A stretch of 10,741 nucleotides of DNA from an uncultured Collinsella sp. Its GTDB lineage: Bacteria > Actinomycetota > Coriobacteriia > Coriobacteriales > Coriobacteriaceae. Within the stretch, counting starts at the first letter, position 1, and every line of letters starts with the position of its first letter. The stretch covers positions 1 to 10,741 of the forward strand of contig CABUBY010000058.1 of NCBI GenBank assembly GCA_902489955.1, given 5' to 3'. Made by a program: the position numbers and the translations under genes. The notes beneath the pieces were generated by a model that had not been told where the DNA came from, searched no databases, and worked only from the letters and a program-made list of their open reading frames with translations. Positions 4,967 to 10,741 of this stretch are shown one piece after another.

Positions 4967-7408
4967 CTACATCAAATCATAGGCGTCGACGTCGACGCTC
5001 ACGCTCACGCCGCGCACGGAGCCCACCTCTTTGAGGCAGGCGTCGATATCATCAGAGACATGGTACCCCACGGGCGACTTCACAAGCAGATGGAAGCGGT
5101 AACGGTCCTTGGCTCTCTCGATTACACACGAAGCCGGGCCCAGCACCTGCGGCACGGCACTCCCCGCCCGCAAAAAGTCGGGCGCGGCGGCATGCCAACG
5201 ACGCTTAAGAAGCTTTGCAATACGCCCGATGTAGTCTTGCGCGTCGTCTCGGTTCGCCGACCACACCAAAATGTTGACCAGGCGAACAAACGGCGGGTAC
5301 AGCGCGTCGCGGCGCTGGTCCAGGTCGTAGTCGGTAAAGATCGAACGGTCGTGCTCAGCGACGGCGCGAATGACCGGATCCTCGGGCAGGTAGGTCTGGA
5401 TGATCACCTCGCCGGGGCGATCGCCGCGGCCGGCGCGGCCCGCAACCTGCTCCAGCAGGTCGTAGGCGCGCTCCCCTGCGCGGAAGTCCGGCAGCTTGAG
5501 GGCGAAGTCGGCATTGACCACGCCCACGAGCGTGACCTCAGGAAAATCGAGACCTTTTGCGATCATTTGGGTGCCCAGCAACACGGCGCAACCCGCCGCA
5601 TCGAACTGCTCGAGCAGCCTTTTGTGCGCATCCTTGCCGCGCGTGGAATCGGCATCCATGCGAATAATGGCGACATCCTCGGGAAGCATCTGGTGCAGCG
5701 CGTCCTCGATCTGCTGCGTGCCCAGACCCATTTTTGCCAGGTAGCGACTGCCACATTTGGGGCAACGGCTCGTGGGTGCGGGATACGGCTGCACGCGCCA
5801 AGACGAACCGCAGATGTGACACTGCAGCGTGTGCGTGCGCTCGTGATACGTAAGCGCGGTGGAGCAGTGGTTGCAGGTAGGGACGCAGCCGCACTCGCGG
5901 CACATCAGGAATGGCGCAAAGCCACGGCGATTGTGCAACAGCACGGCTTTTTCACGGCGCTTGACCACACGCTCCAGGCCTTCCATCAGCGGTTTTGAGA
6001 ACATGGAGCGACTGCCGTGAGAAAACTCACGGCGCAGGTCGGCAATGCGGACTGTCGGCAGCACGGCGTGTCCCGGGCGCTCGGGCATCTCGACGCGCGT
6101 CCAGGTGGCACCGTTATACGTGCCACGGCGGCAGCGGTCGAGGGCCTCGGCAGAAGGCGTGGCGGAGCCCAACACAAGCGGGCAGCGATAGCGCCGCGCC
6201 ATCTCGGCCGCCACCTCGCGCGCGTGGTAGCGCGGACTGGAGCCCTGCTTATAGCTGGTCTCGTGCTCCTCGTCGATGATGATGAGGCCCAGGTCGCTGA
6301 GCGGGCAAAAGAGCGCTGAGCGGGCGCCGACGACCACGCGGGCCGCACCGCTGGCGACCATATCCCACTGGTCCAGGCGCTCGCCGGCCGAAAGGCGTGA
6401 ATGGAAAACCGCGACCGTCTCGCCAAAGCGCGAGCGGAAACGGCCGACGGTCTGGGCCGTCAGCGAGATCTCGGGCACAAGCACGCAGGCTGAGCGGCCG
6501 GCGGCGAGTACGCGCTCAATGGCGGAGAGGTAGACCTCGGTTTTGCCGGAGCCAGTGACGCCGTCGACAAGTACCACGTCGCCGTGGGCGTCAAGGCGGG
6601 CGCGCTCGATCTGCGCGAGCGCCTGCTGCTGGCCGTTGGTAAGCGCGACCGGCGCCTTGCCGCTTGCCGAGGACAGCGTGGTCTGCTCGCTGCAGCCACG
6701 CCAAGCACGGCGCTCCTCCACCACCACGACGCCGCGCCTTTCGAGCGCCTTGATGGTCGCCGACATGCTGTTATAGAGAAGGTTGAGGTCGCGCGTCGTG
6801 ACCGGGCCGCACTGGAGCGCCTCGATGAGCTGACGCTGGCGGACCGCGGTCTTGGGCGGCGTATAGTCGAAGCCCTCGGGCGTGAGCATGACCCAGCGGT
6901 TTTGGATGGGTTTGACGGCGGGGCGCTCAACGGCCCACACGCCGTCGTCGCCCTTGACCACACGCGGGCTGCCGCCCGGGGGCAAGAACAGGCGCAGGCA
7001 CTCGGAAAGCGTCGCGACATATTCGCGGCTCATCCAACGCGCGATGCGGGCGGCCTCTGCAGTAAAGAGCGGTTTGCTGAGGATAGCCTCGATAGGCTTG
7101 ATACGCGCGGGATCGAGAGCTTCGTTACCTTGCAGGTCGGCCAGCTCGGGCGCGATGTCAACGATGTAGCCCGCGGCCGCACGGTTGCCAAAGTGGACTA
7201 GGACCGTGGATCCGATCTGCGCCTCGTTAGCAAGGGACCGGGGGATGCCGTAGGCGAATGGCTCGGACAGCGCACGCGTCGGGATGTCGAGGGCTACGCT
7301 CGCATAGGTGGCGACGGGCTCGGGCTGCGTCGGGGCGGCGGCAGGAGCCGCGGACTTCGGAGTCTCCTCCGGTTCCGGCGAACCAAACAGCGAAAGTTGC
7401 TCGGCCAT
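4967..7408 (-). CDS. priA: Primosomal replication-restart helicase PriA (N')
   Basis: PriA recognises stalled or broken replication forks and reloads the replicative helicase. The 813-residue protein has the full family set: an N-terminal 3'-DNA-binding domain (about 35-140), a winged-helix region (about 185-235), Walker A GVTGSGKT (283-290), DEEH (379-382), LGSATPSAE (413-421), eight zinc-ligand cysteines in four CxxC pairs (503/506, 512/515, 530/533, 549/552), helicase motif V around GTQMIAKGLDF (612-622) and motif VI QVAGRAGRG (654-662). The first ten residues, MAEQLSLFGS, contain QLSLF, which matches the sliding-clamp-binding consensus, and are followed by a Pro/Ala-rich linker (11-32). 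AGGAGG (7419-7424) lies 10 bases before the ATG. def follows 18 bases downstream. The gltX terminator lies in its leader, so priA depends on read-through or a promoter squeezed into about 7425-7450. Confidence 0.96.
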   Translation of the reverse strand: MAEQLSLFGSPEPEETPKSAAPAAAPTQPEPVATYASVALDIPTRALSEPFAYGIPRSLANEAQIGSTVLVHFGNRAAAGYIVDIAPELADLQGNEALDPARIKPIEAILSKPLFTAEAARIARWMSREYVATLSECLRLFLPPGGSPRVVKGDDGVWAVERPAVKPIQNRWVMLTPEGFDYTPPKTAVRQRQLIEALQCGPVTTRDLNLLYNSMSATIKALERRGVVVVEERRAWRGCSEQTTLSSASGKAPVALTNGQQQALAQIERARLDAHGDVVLVDGVTGSGKTEVYLSAIERVLAAGRSACVLVPEISLTAQTVGRFRSRFGETVAVFHSRLSAGERLDQWDMVASGAARVVVGARSALFCPLSDLGLIIIDEEHETSYKQGSSPRYHAREVAAEMARRYRCPLVLGSATPSAEALDRCRRGTYNGATWTRVEMPERPGHAVLPTVRIADLRREFSHGSRSMFSKPLMEGLERVVKRREKAVLLHNRRGFAPFLMCRECGCVPTCNHCSTALTYHERTHTLQCHICGSSWRVQPYPAPTSRCPKCGSRYLAKMGLGTQQIEDALHQMLPEDVAIIRMDADSTRGKDAHKRLLEQFDAAGCAVLLGTQMIAKGLDFPEVTLVGVVNADFALKLPDFRAGERAYDLLEQVAGRAGRGDRPGEVIIQTYLPEDPVIRAVAEHDRSIFTDYDLDQRRDALYPPFVRLVNILVWSANRDDAQDYIGRIAKLLKRRWHAAAPDFLRAGSAVPQVLGPASCVIERAKDRYRFHLLVKSPVGYHVSDDIDACLKEVGSVRGVSVSVDVDAYDLM

Positions 7409-7418
7409 GGCCCCAGCA

Positions 7419-7424
7419 CCTCCT
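7419..7424 (-). promoter_or_regulatory. Ribosome-binding site of priA
   Basis: A perfect AGGAGG on the minus strand, 10 bases before the priA ATG. It supports the start that includes the QLSLF N-terminus. Confidence 0.75.
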
Positions 7425-7436
7425 ATCCCATACGTC

Positions 7437-7474
7437 TACAGAAACAAGAGCCCCGCTCTGAGTGAACGGGGCTC
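7437..7474 (-). terminator. Rho-independent terminator of gltX
   Basis: A perfect 8-bp stem, GAGCCCCG (7448-7455) with CGGGGCTC (7467-7474), has an 11-base loop. On the minus strand it is followed by TTGTTTCTG. It begins 23 bases after the gltX stop and ends about 40 bases before the priA start. Confidence 0.82.
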
Positions 7475-7497
7475 GGATACATACGTTTGCGCAGCGA

Positions 7498-8973
7498 TTA
7501 CAGCGCCATCGTGCGGGCGCGGTCAATGCGCGCCAGGCAGTCGTCACGACCGACGAGCGCCATGGTCTCGCCCAGCGGAGGGCTCACCATGTTGCCGCAG
7601 ACGGCGACGCGCACGGCCTGGAACACCACGCGCTTCTTGAGGTCCATCTGCTCAGGCAGCGGCTCAAGCGCGGCGTCGATGTTGGCAGCCGTCCACTCGT
7701 TCACACCCTCGAGCGCGGCCTTGGCGGCATCAAGAATGGCACCCATGCCCTCCTTGGCCAGGCCCTTGTTGACGGATTTCTCGTCATACTCGAGCGTCTC
7801 GGCCGTAGCGAAGATGGGAGCGGCGACGGTCACGGCGTCGGCAGGCATCTTGGTGCGCGGCTTGACAATGGCGGCAAGCGCGTCGATCCAATTCTCGCCG
7901 TACTCGACATTGCCCTCGATGAGACCCGCCTCATGCAGCTCGGGGACCATGATCTCGTCGGCAAACTGCGCGTCAGACATGCCGTTGATGTACTCGGCAT
8001 TGACCCAGTCGAGCTTCTTGGGGTCGAAGGTCGCCGGGTTCTTGGAGATGCGGTCGAGCGAGAACTTGCTGGCCAGGACATCGCGCGGGATGATCGTGGT
8101 CTCGCCGTCGAGCGACCAGCCGAGCAGCGCCAGGTAGTTGACGAAGGCGTCGGACAGGTAACCGGCGTCGCGGTACTCCTCCACCGAGGTGGCGCCGTGG
8201 CGCTTGGAGAGCTTCTTGCCGTCGGCACCCAAGATCATGGAGATGTGGGCGAACGTAGGCACGGGCGCGCCGAGGGCCTCGTAAACCATGACCTGACGCG
8301 GGGTGTTGGACAGGTGGTCGTCGCCGCGGATGACATGGGTGATCTTCATCATGGCGTCGTCGACGACGGTCGCGAAGTTGTACGTGGGCGTGCCATCGGA
8401 GCGGAAGATGACAAAGTCGTCGAGCTCCTTGGCGTCGAAGGTCACCTCGCCGTGGACGGCGTCGTGGATGACGACGTCTCCGCGGTCCTCGGGCACCTTG
8501 ATGCGCAGGACGTAGGACTCGCCGGCCTCGATGCGGCGGCGGGCCTCCTCGGGATCAAGATCGCGGCAACGGCGCTGATAGCCCTGGAAGGGGTCCTTGC
8601 GCTCCTGCGCGGCCTTGCGGTCGGCGTCGAGCTGCTCCTTGGTGCAGAAGCAGGGATAGGCCTTGCCCTCGTCCCAAAGCTTCTGGGCGGCCTGCTTGTA
8701 CAGGTCCAGGCGCTCGGTCTGGGCGTAGGGGCCAAAATCGCCGCCCACCTCGGGACCCTCGTCCCAGTCCAGGCCCAGCCAACGCATGGCGCGCAGGATG
8801 ATCTGCGTGTTCTCGTCGGTGGAGCGGGTGGGGTCGGTGTCGTCGATGCGCAGGATGAACGTGCCGCCGTTAGCACGGGCGAAAGCCCAGTTATAGATAG
8901 CGGTGCGGGCGCCGCCGATGTGCAGCTTGCCCGTCGGTGAGGGTGCAAAGCGGACGCGAACGTCTGATGCCAT
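7498..8973 (-). CDS. gltX: Glutamyl-tRNA synthetase
   Basis: This class I synthetase charges tRNA-Glu. In bacteria without a glutaminyl-tRNA synthetase it also mischarges tRNA-Gln for the GatCAB amidotransferase; which applies here cannot be told from this window. The 491 residues open RFAPSPTGKLHIGGAR, with the HIGH-type HIGG at 18-21. The second signature, KLSKRHG, lies at 254-260. FxLRIDDTD (39-47) and the putative zinc cysteines 108, 110 and 136 are in their usual places, and the C-terminal anticodon-binding region ends near 491. I place the start at 8973 because GAGGAG (8980-8985) is 6 bases upstream and the homology begins at once. The ATG at 9010-9012 would add 13 unrelated residues and would start at the -10 box. 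The gene has its own terminator and diverges from metK. Confidence 0.95.
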   Translation of the reverse strand: MASDVRVRFAPSPTGKLHIGGARTAIYNWAFARANGGTFILRIDDTDPTRSTDENTQIILRAMRWLGLDWDEGPEVGGDFGPYAQTERLDLYKQAAQKLWDEGKAYPCFCTKEQLDADRKAAQERKDPFQGYQRRCRDLDPEEARRRIEAGESYVLRIKVPEDRGDVVIHDAVHGEVTFDAKELDDFVIFRSDGTPTYNFATVVDDAMMKITHVIRGDDHLSNTPRQVMVYEALGAPVPTFAHISMILGADGKKLSKRHGATSVEEYRDAGYLSDAFVNYLALLGWSLDGETTIIPRDVLASKFSLDRISKNPATFDPKKLDWVNAEYINGMSDAQFADEIMVPELHEAGLIEGNVEYGENWIDALAAIVKPRTKMPADAVTVAAPIFATAETLEYDEKSVNKGLAKEGMGAILDAAKAALEGVNEWTAANIDAALEPLPEQMDLKKRVVFQAVRVAVCGNMVSPPLGETMALVGRDDCLARIDRARTMAL

Positions 8974-8979
8974 GGAAAT

Positions 8980-8985
8980 CTCCTC
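8980..8985 (-). promoter_or_regulatory. Ribosome-binding site that fixes the gltX start
   Basis: GAGGAG on the minus strand is 6 bases from the ATG at 8973, which supports the 491-residue form over the longer open frame. Confidence 0.75.
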
Positions 8986-9013
8986 GATTGCAGGATGGAT
9001 GTCTAACCGCATC

Positions 9014-9044
9014 AGTATAAAGCATCAAAGCAACCTCCGCACAA
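9014..9044 (-). promoter_or_regulatory. Probable gltX promoter
   Basis: TATACT on the minus strand (9014-9019) matches five of six -10 positions and would give a leader of about 35 bases. The -35 region is poor: GTGCGG at 17-base spacing (9037-9042) or TTGTGC at 19. That -35 region overlaps the outer left arm of the palindromic element. Confidence 0.5.
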
Positions 9045-9155
9045 AGGGCACCTACCTACTCATTGGGGACAGACTTAAATGACCAGTCTTTGGCAACCTG
9101 TTGGCATTTAGGTAAGGCTGGTCATTTAAGTCTGTCCCCAATGAGTAGGTGCGGA
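9036..9155. repeat. Long inverted repeat (palindromic element 3) between divergent gltX and metK
   Basis: Arms 9055-9086 and 9118-9149 are perfect 32-bp complements; the shared core includes TTGGGGACAGACTTAAATGA. Four or five more pairs extend inward (T-G, C-G, T-A, T-A), leaving a loop of about 23 bases (9091-9113). A further outer match, TCCGCAC (9036-9042) with GTGCGGA (9149-9155), is offset by a 13-base insert in the left arm (9043-9055). There is no coding capacity and no T-tract. GGGGACAGAC-type tips recall those around REP-associated (RAYT/IS200-like) transposases, which is inference from memory. It fills the space between the two predicted promoters. Confidence 0.85.
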
Positions 9156-9159
9156 AAGG

Positions 9160-9188
9160 GTGTGAATGTTTGATTTACGCGCTATGAT
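9160..9188 (+). promoter_or_regulatory. Probable metK promoter
   Basis: TATGAT (9183-9188) matches five of six -10 positions, 67 bases before the metK start codon. The -35 at 17-base spacing (GTGTGA, 9160-9165) is weak and starts 5 bases past the right arm of the palindrome. A TTGATT nearby (9170-9175) is too close to serve. Confidence 0.45.
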
Positions 9189-9206
9189 GTGCCCTTGCAT
9201 AGAGAG

Positions 9207-9243
9207 CCCGGCGGAATGGTAACGGTCGCCGGGACACGTTTTT
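9207..9243 (+). promoter_or_regulatory. Hairpin with T-run in the metK leader
   Basis: A perfect 7-bp stem, CCCGGCG (9207-9213) with CGCCGGG (9227-9233), has a 13-base loop. It is followed by ACACG, then five T (9239-9243), immediately before the ribosome-binding site GAAAGGA (9244-9250). It could be an attenuator or simply a stabilising leader. I see no match to a SAM riboswitch. Confidence 0.45.
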
Positions 9244-9255
9244 GAAAGGACAATC

Positions 9256-10536
9256 ATGTCAGAAGAACTTCGTTCCATCCCACCCCAACACGGATCCTTT
9301 GTTTTTACGTCGGAGTCGGTGACCGAAGGTCATCCCGATAAGATCGCTGACCAGATCAGCGACGCCGTCCTCGACGCAATCCTCGCCAAAGAAATAGAGC
9401 TCCAGGAGCAGGGCTACATCGCCCCCAACGGTGTGCCTGCCAACGTGGAGAACGTCCGCTGCGCCTGCGAGACCCTCGTGACCACCGGCACTGTCATCGT
9501 CGCCGGCGAGATTCGCACCCAGGCCTACGTCGACGTACAGGAAATCGCCCGCGGTGTTATCCGCCGCATTGGCTACAACCGTGCCAAGTTCGGTTTTGAC
9601 TGCGATACCTGCGGCGTTATGAGCCTCATCCATGAGCAGTCACCCGATATCGCCCAGGGCGTCGACGAGTCCTTCGAGACCCAGACCGGCGCTACCACCG
9701 ACCCGATCGACCTGATCGGCGCCGGCGACCAGGGCATGATGTTCGGTTATGCCTCCAACGAGACCAAGACCCTCATGCCCATGCCACACTACCTGGCAAG
9801 CCGCCTGGCCGAGCGCCTGGCCGCCGTGCGCCACGACGGCACCCTCGCCTATCTGCGTCCCGACGGCAAGACCCAGGTCACCGTGCGCTACGAGGAAGGC
9901 AAGCCCGTGGAGGTCACGACCATCGTTATCTCCACGCAGCACGCCGCCGAGATCGAGGACATGGGCAAGATCAAGGCCGACCTCATCGAGCACGTCATCA
10001 CTCCGGTCATGGCCGCTGAGAACATGCCGTGGGACAACGCGGACATCTACGTGAACCCCACCGGTCGCTTTGTCGTGGGCGGCCCCATGGGCGACACGGG
10101 CCTCACCGGCCGTAAGATCATCGTCGACACCTACGGCGGTTACGGCCGTCACGGCGGCGGCGCCTTTAGCGGCAAGGACTGCACCAAGGTCGACCGCTCC
10201 GCCGCATACGCCGCGCGCTGGGTCGCCAAGAACGTGGTGGCCGCCGGCCTGGCCGACCGTTGCGAGGTCGAGCTTGCCTACGCCATCGGCGTTTCCAAGC
10301 CCCTCTCAATCATGGTCGACACCTTCGGTACCGCGCATGTTGCCGAGGACAAGATCGTCGAGGCCGTAGAGAAGACCTTCGACCTGCGCCCGGGCGCAAT
10401 CATCCGCGACCTAGACCTGCGTCGCCCGATTTACGAAAAGACGGCAGCCTACGGTCACTTCGGCCGCGAAGACGCCGACTTCACCTGGGAGAAGACCGAC
10501 CGCGTGGAAGAACTCAAAGCAGCCTGCGGCCTGTAA
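9256..10536 (+). CDS. metK: S-adenosylmethionine synthetase (methionine adenosyltransferase)
   Basis: MetK makes S-adenosylmethionine from methionine and ATP, the methyl donor for RsmB and most other methyltransferases. Signatures are intact: VTEGHPDKIADQISDAVLDA (22-41), GAGDQGMMFGYA (155-166), TGRFVVGGPMGDTGLTGRKI (269-288) followed by DTYGGYGRHGGGAFSGKD (291-308), and KVDRSAAYAARW (311-322). At 426 residues it is longer than the usual 380-400. Compared with the E. coli protein from memory, about 18 residues are added between DAIL and ACETLVTTG (43-69), and about 9 in the loop before GAGDQG (136-154), which is the flexible gate over the active site. GAAAGGA (9244-9250) sits 5 bases before the ATG. 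The gene is monocistronic, with its own terminator. Codons are strongly C/G-ending, as expected for high expression here. Confidence 0.97.
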   Translation: MSEELRSIPPQHGSFVFTSESVTEGHPDKIADQISDAVLDAILAKEIELQEQGYIAPNGVPANVENVRCACETLVTTGTVIVAGEIRTQAYVDVQEIARGVIRRIGYNRAKFGFDCDTCGVMSLIHEQSPDIAQGVDESFETQTGATTDPIDLIGAGDQGMMFGYASNETKTLMPMPHYLASRLAERLAAVRHDGTLAYLRPDGKTQVTVRYEEGKPVEVTTIVISTQHAAEIEDMGKIKADLIEHVITPVMAAENMPWDNADIYVNPTGRFVVGGPMGDTGLTGRKIIVDTYGGYGRHGGGAFSGKDCTKVDRSAAYAARWVAKNVVAAGLADRCEVELAYAIGVSKPLSIMVDTFGTAHVAEDKIVEAVEKTFDLRPGAIIRDLDLRRPIYEKTAAYGHFGREDADFTWEKTDRVEELKAACGL

Positions 10537-10572
10537 GCTAACCCGAAAAGCTACAGCCAAAAACAACGCACC

Positions 10573-10610
10573 AAAAGAAGTACCGGCCCCAACCGGTACT
10601 TCTTTTTTAT
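10573..10610 (+). terminator. Rho-independent terminator of metK
   Basis: A 14-bp stem (10573-10586 with 10593-10606) with GAAGTACCGG/CCGGTACTTC at its core and a CCCCAA loop runs into a T-tract (TTTTTTATTT). AAAA precedes the stem, so it may work in both directions. It begins 36 bases after the metK stop. Confidence 0.93.
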
Positions 10611-10741
10611 TTAAACGGTGGTGAAGATGCTTCGATATGAGCCTACGCTGCGTCACCAGCTAATGAATTTTGCAGCACGCGCCCTTCTACCATGTATCCT
10701 TAGTCCCGAGGGGCGGGGCATAAGGTCGATCGCGAGTTCCG
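10611..10741 (+). other. Unassigned 3' end of the window
   Basis: This lies beyond the metK terminator. A frame from the ATG at 10627 (MLRYEPTLRHQLMNF...) stays open to the window edge for 38 codons but lacks a good ribosome-binding site and matches nothing I recognise. TTGCAG (10672-10677) and TATCCT near 10695 could be a weak promoter with 19-base spacing, making the G-rich end the leader of a gene or RNA beyond the window. Confidence 0.2.

Noticed and set aside
4454..5998. A 514-codon + strand frame opposite def and priA, and a similar 492-codon frame opposite gltX (7462-8940)
   Set aside because: Both are mirror frames of conserved genes on the minus strand, without their own ribosome-binding sites or recognisable domains.
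8974..9012. A longer gltX start at 9012
   Set aside because: It would begin at the predicted -10 box, adds 13 residues without homology, and lacks the good GAGGAG site that precedes the ATG at 8973.
9036..9155. Element 3 as a terminator pair for gltX and metK
   Set aside because: Both genes start here and neither ends here, and there are no T-tracts beside the arms.
9155..9255. A SAM riboswitch upstream of metK
   Set aside because: The leader is only about 60 bases and shows a single short hairpin, with none of the conserved SAM aptamer sequences I know.

Overview
The window is a stretch of core housekeeping genes from a GC-rich bacterium. The gene content and protein variants look like an actinobacterium of the class Coriobacteriia, most likely Collinsella or a close relative. 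This assignment is an inference from memory of such proteins and was not confirmed by a search. I see no phage, plasmid, CRISPR, rRNA or tRNA gene.

Layout. The window opens inside malQ (4-alpha-glucanotransferase, + strand, 5' end missing). A small FmdB-type zinc-ribbon gene follows, with its own terminator. Five genes then run on the minus strand. Read in transcription order (right to left) they are gltX (glutamyl-tRNA synthetase, closed by a terminator), priA (primosomal helicase), def (peptide deformylase), fmt (methionyl-tRNA formyltransferase) and rsmB (16S rRNA m5C967 methyltransferase with an N-terminal NusB domain). metK (S-adenosylmethionine synthetase) is divergent from gltX on the + strand and ends in a strong terminator. 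The last 130 bases hold no gene I can name.

How the genes fit together. priA-def-fmt-rsmB is a gene order widely seen in bacteria. Fmt formylates initiator Met-tRNA and Def removes that formyl group from new proteins. RsmB methylates the 16S rRNA, and MetK makes the methyl donor that RsmB uses. fmt and rsmB overlap by 4 bases, and priA and def lie 18 bases apart. def and fmt, often adjacent, are separated here by 329 bases.

The most unusual content lies between the genes. There are three long, imperfect inverted repeats with different sequences: 1690-1760, 4302-4403 and 9036-9155. They have 15- to 32-bp perfect arms around loops of roughly 20-36 bases. Two begin 6-8 bases past the stop codon of a minus-strand gene. 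The third fills the space between the divergent gltX and metK promoters. They look like REP/MITE-type palindromic elements. A second notable point is a sliding-clamp-binding-like motif (QLSLF) at the extreme N-terminus of PriA.
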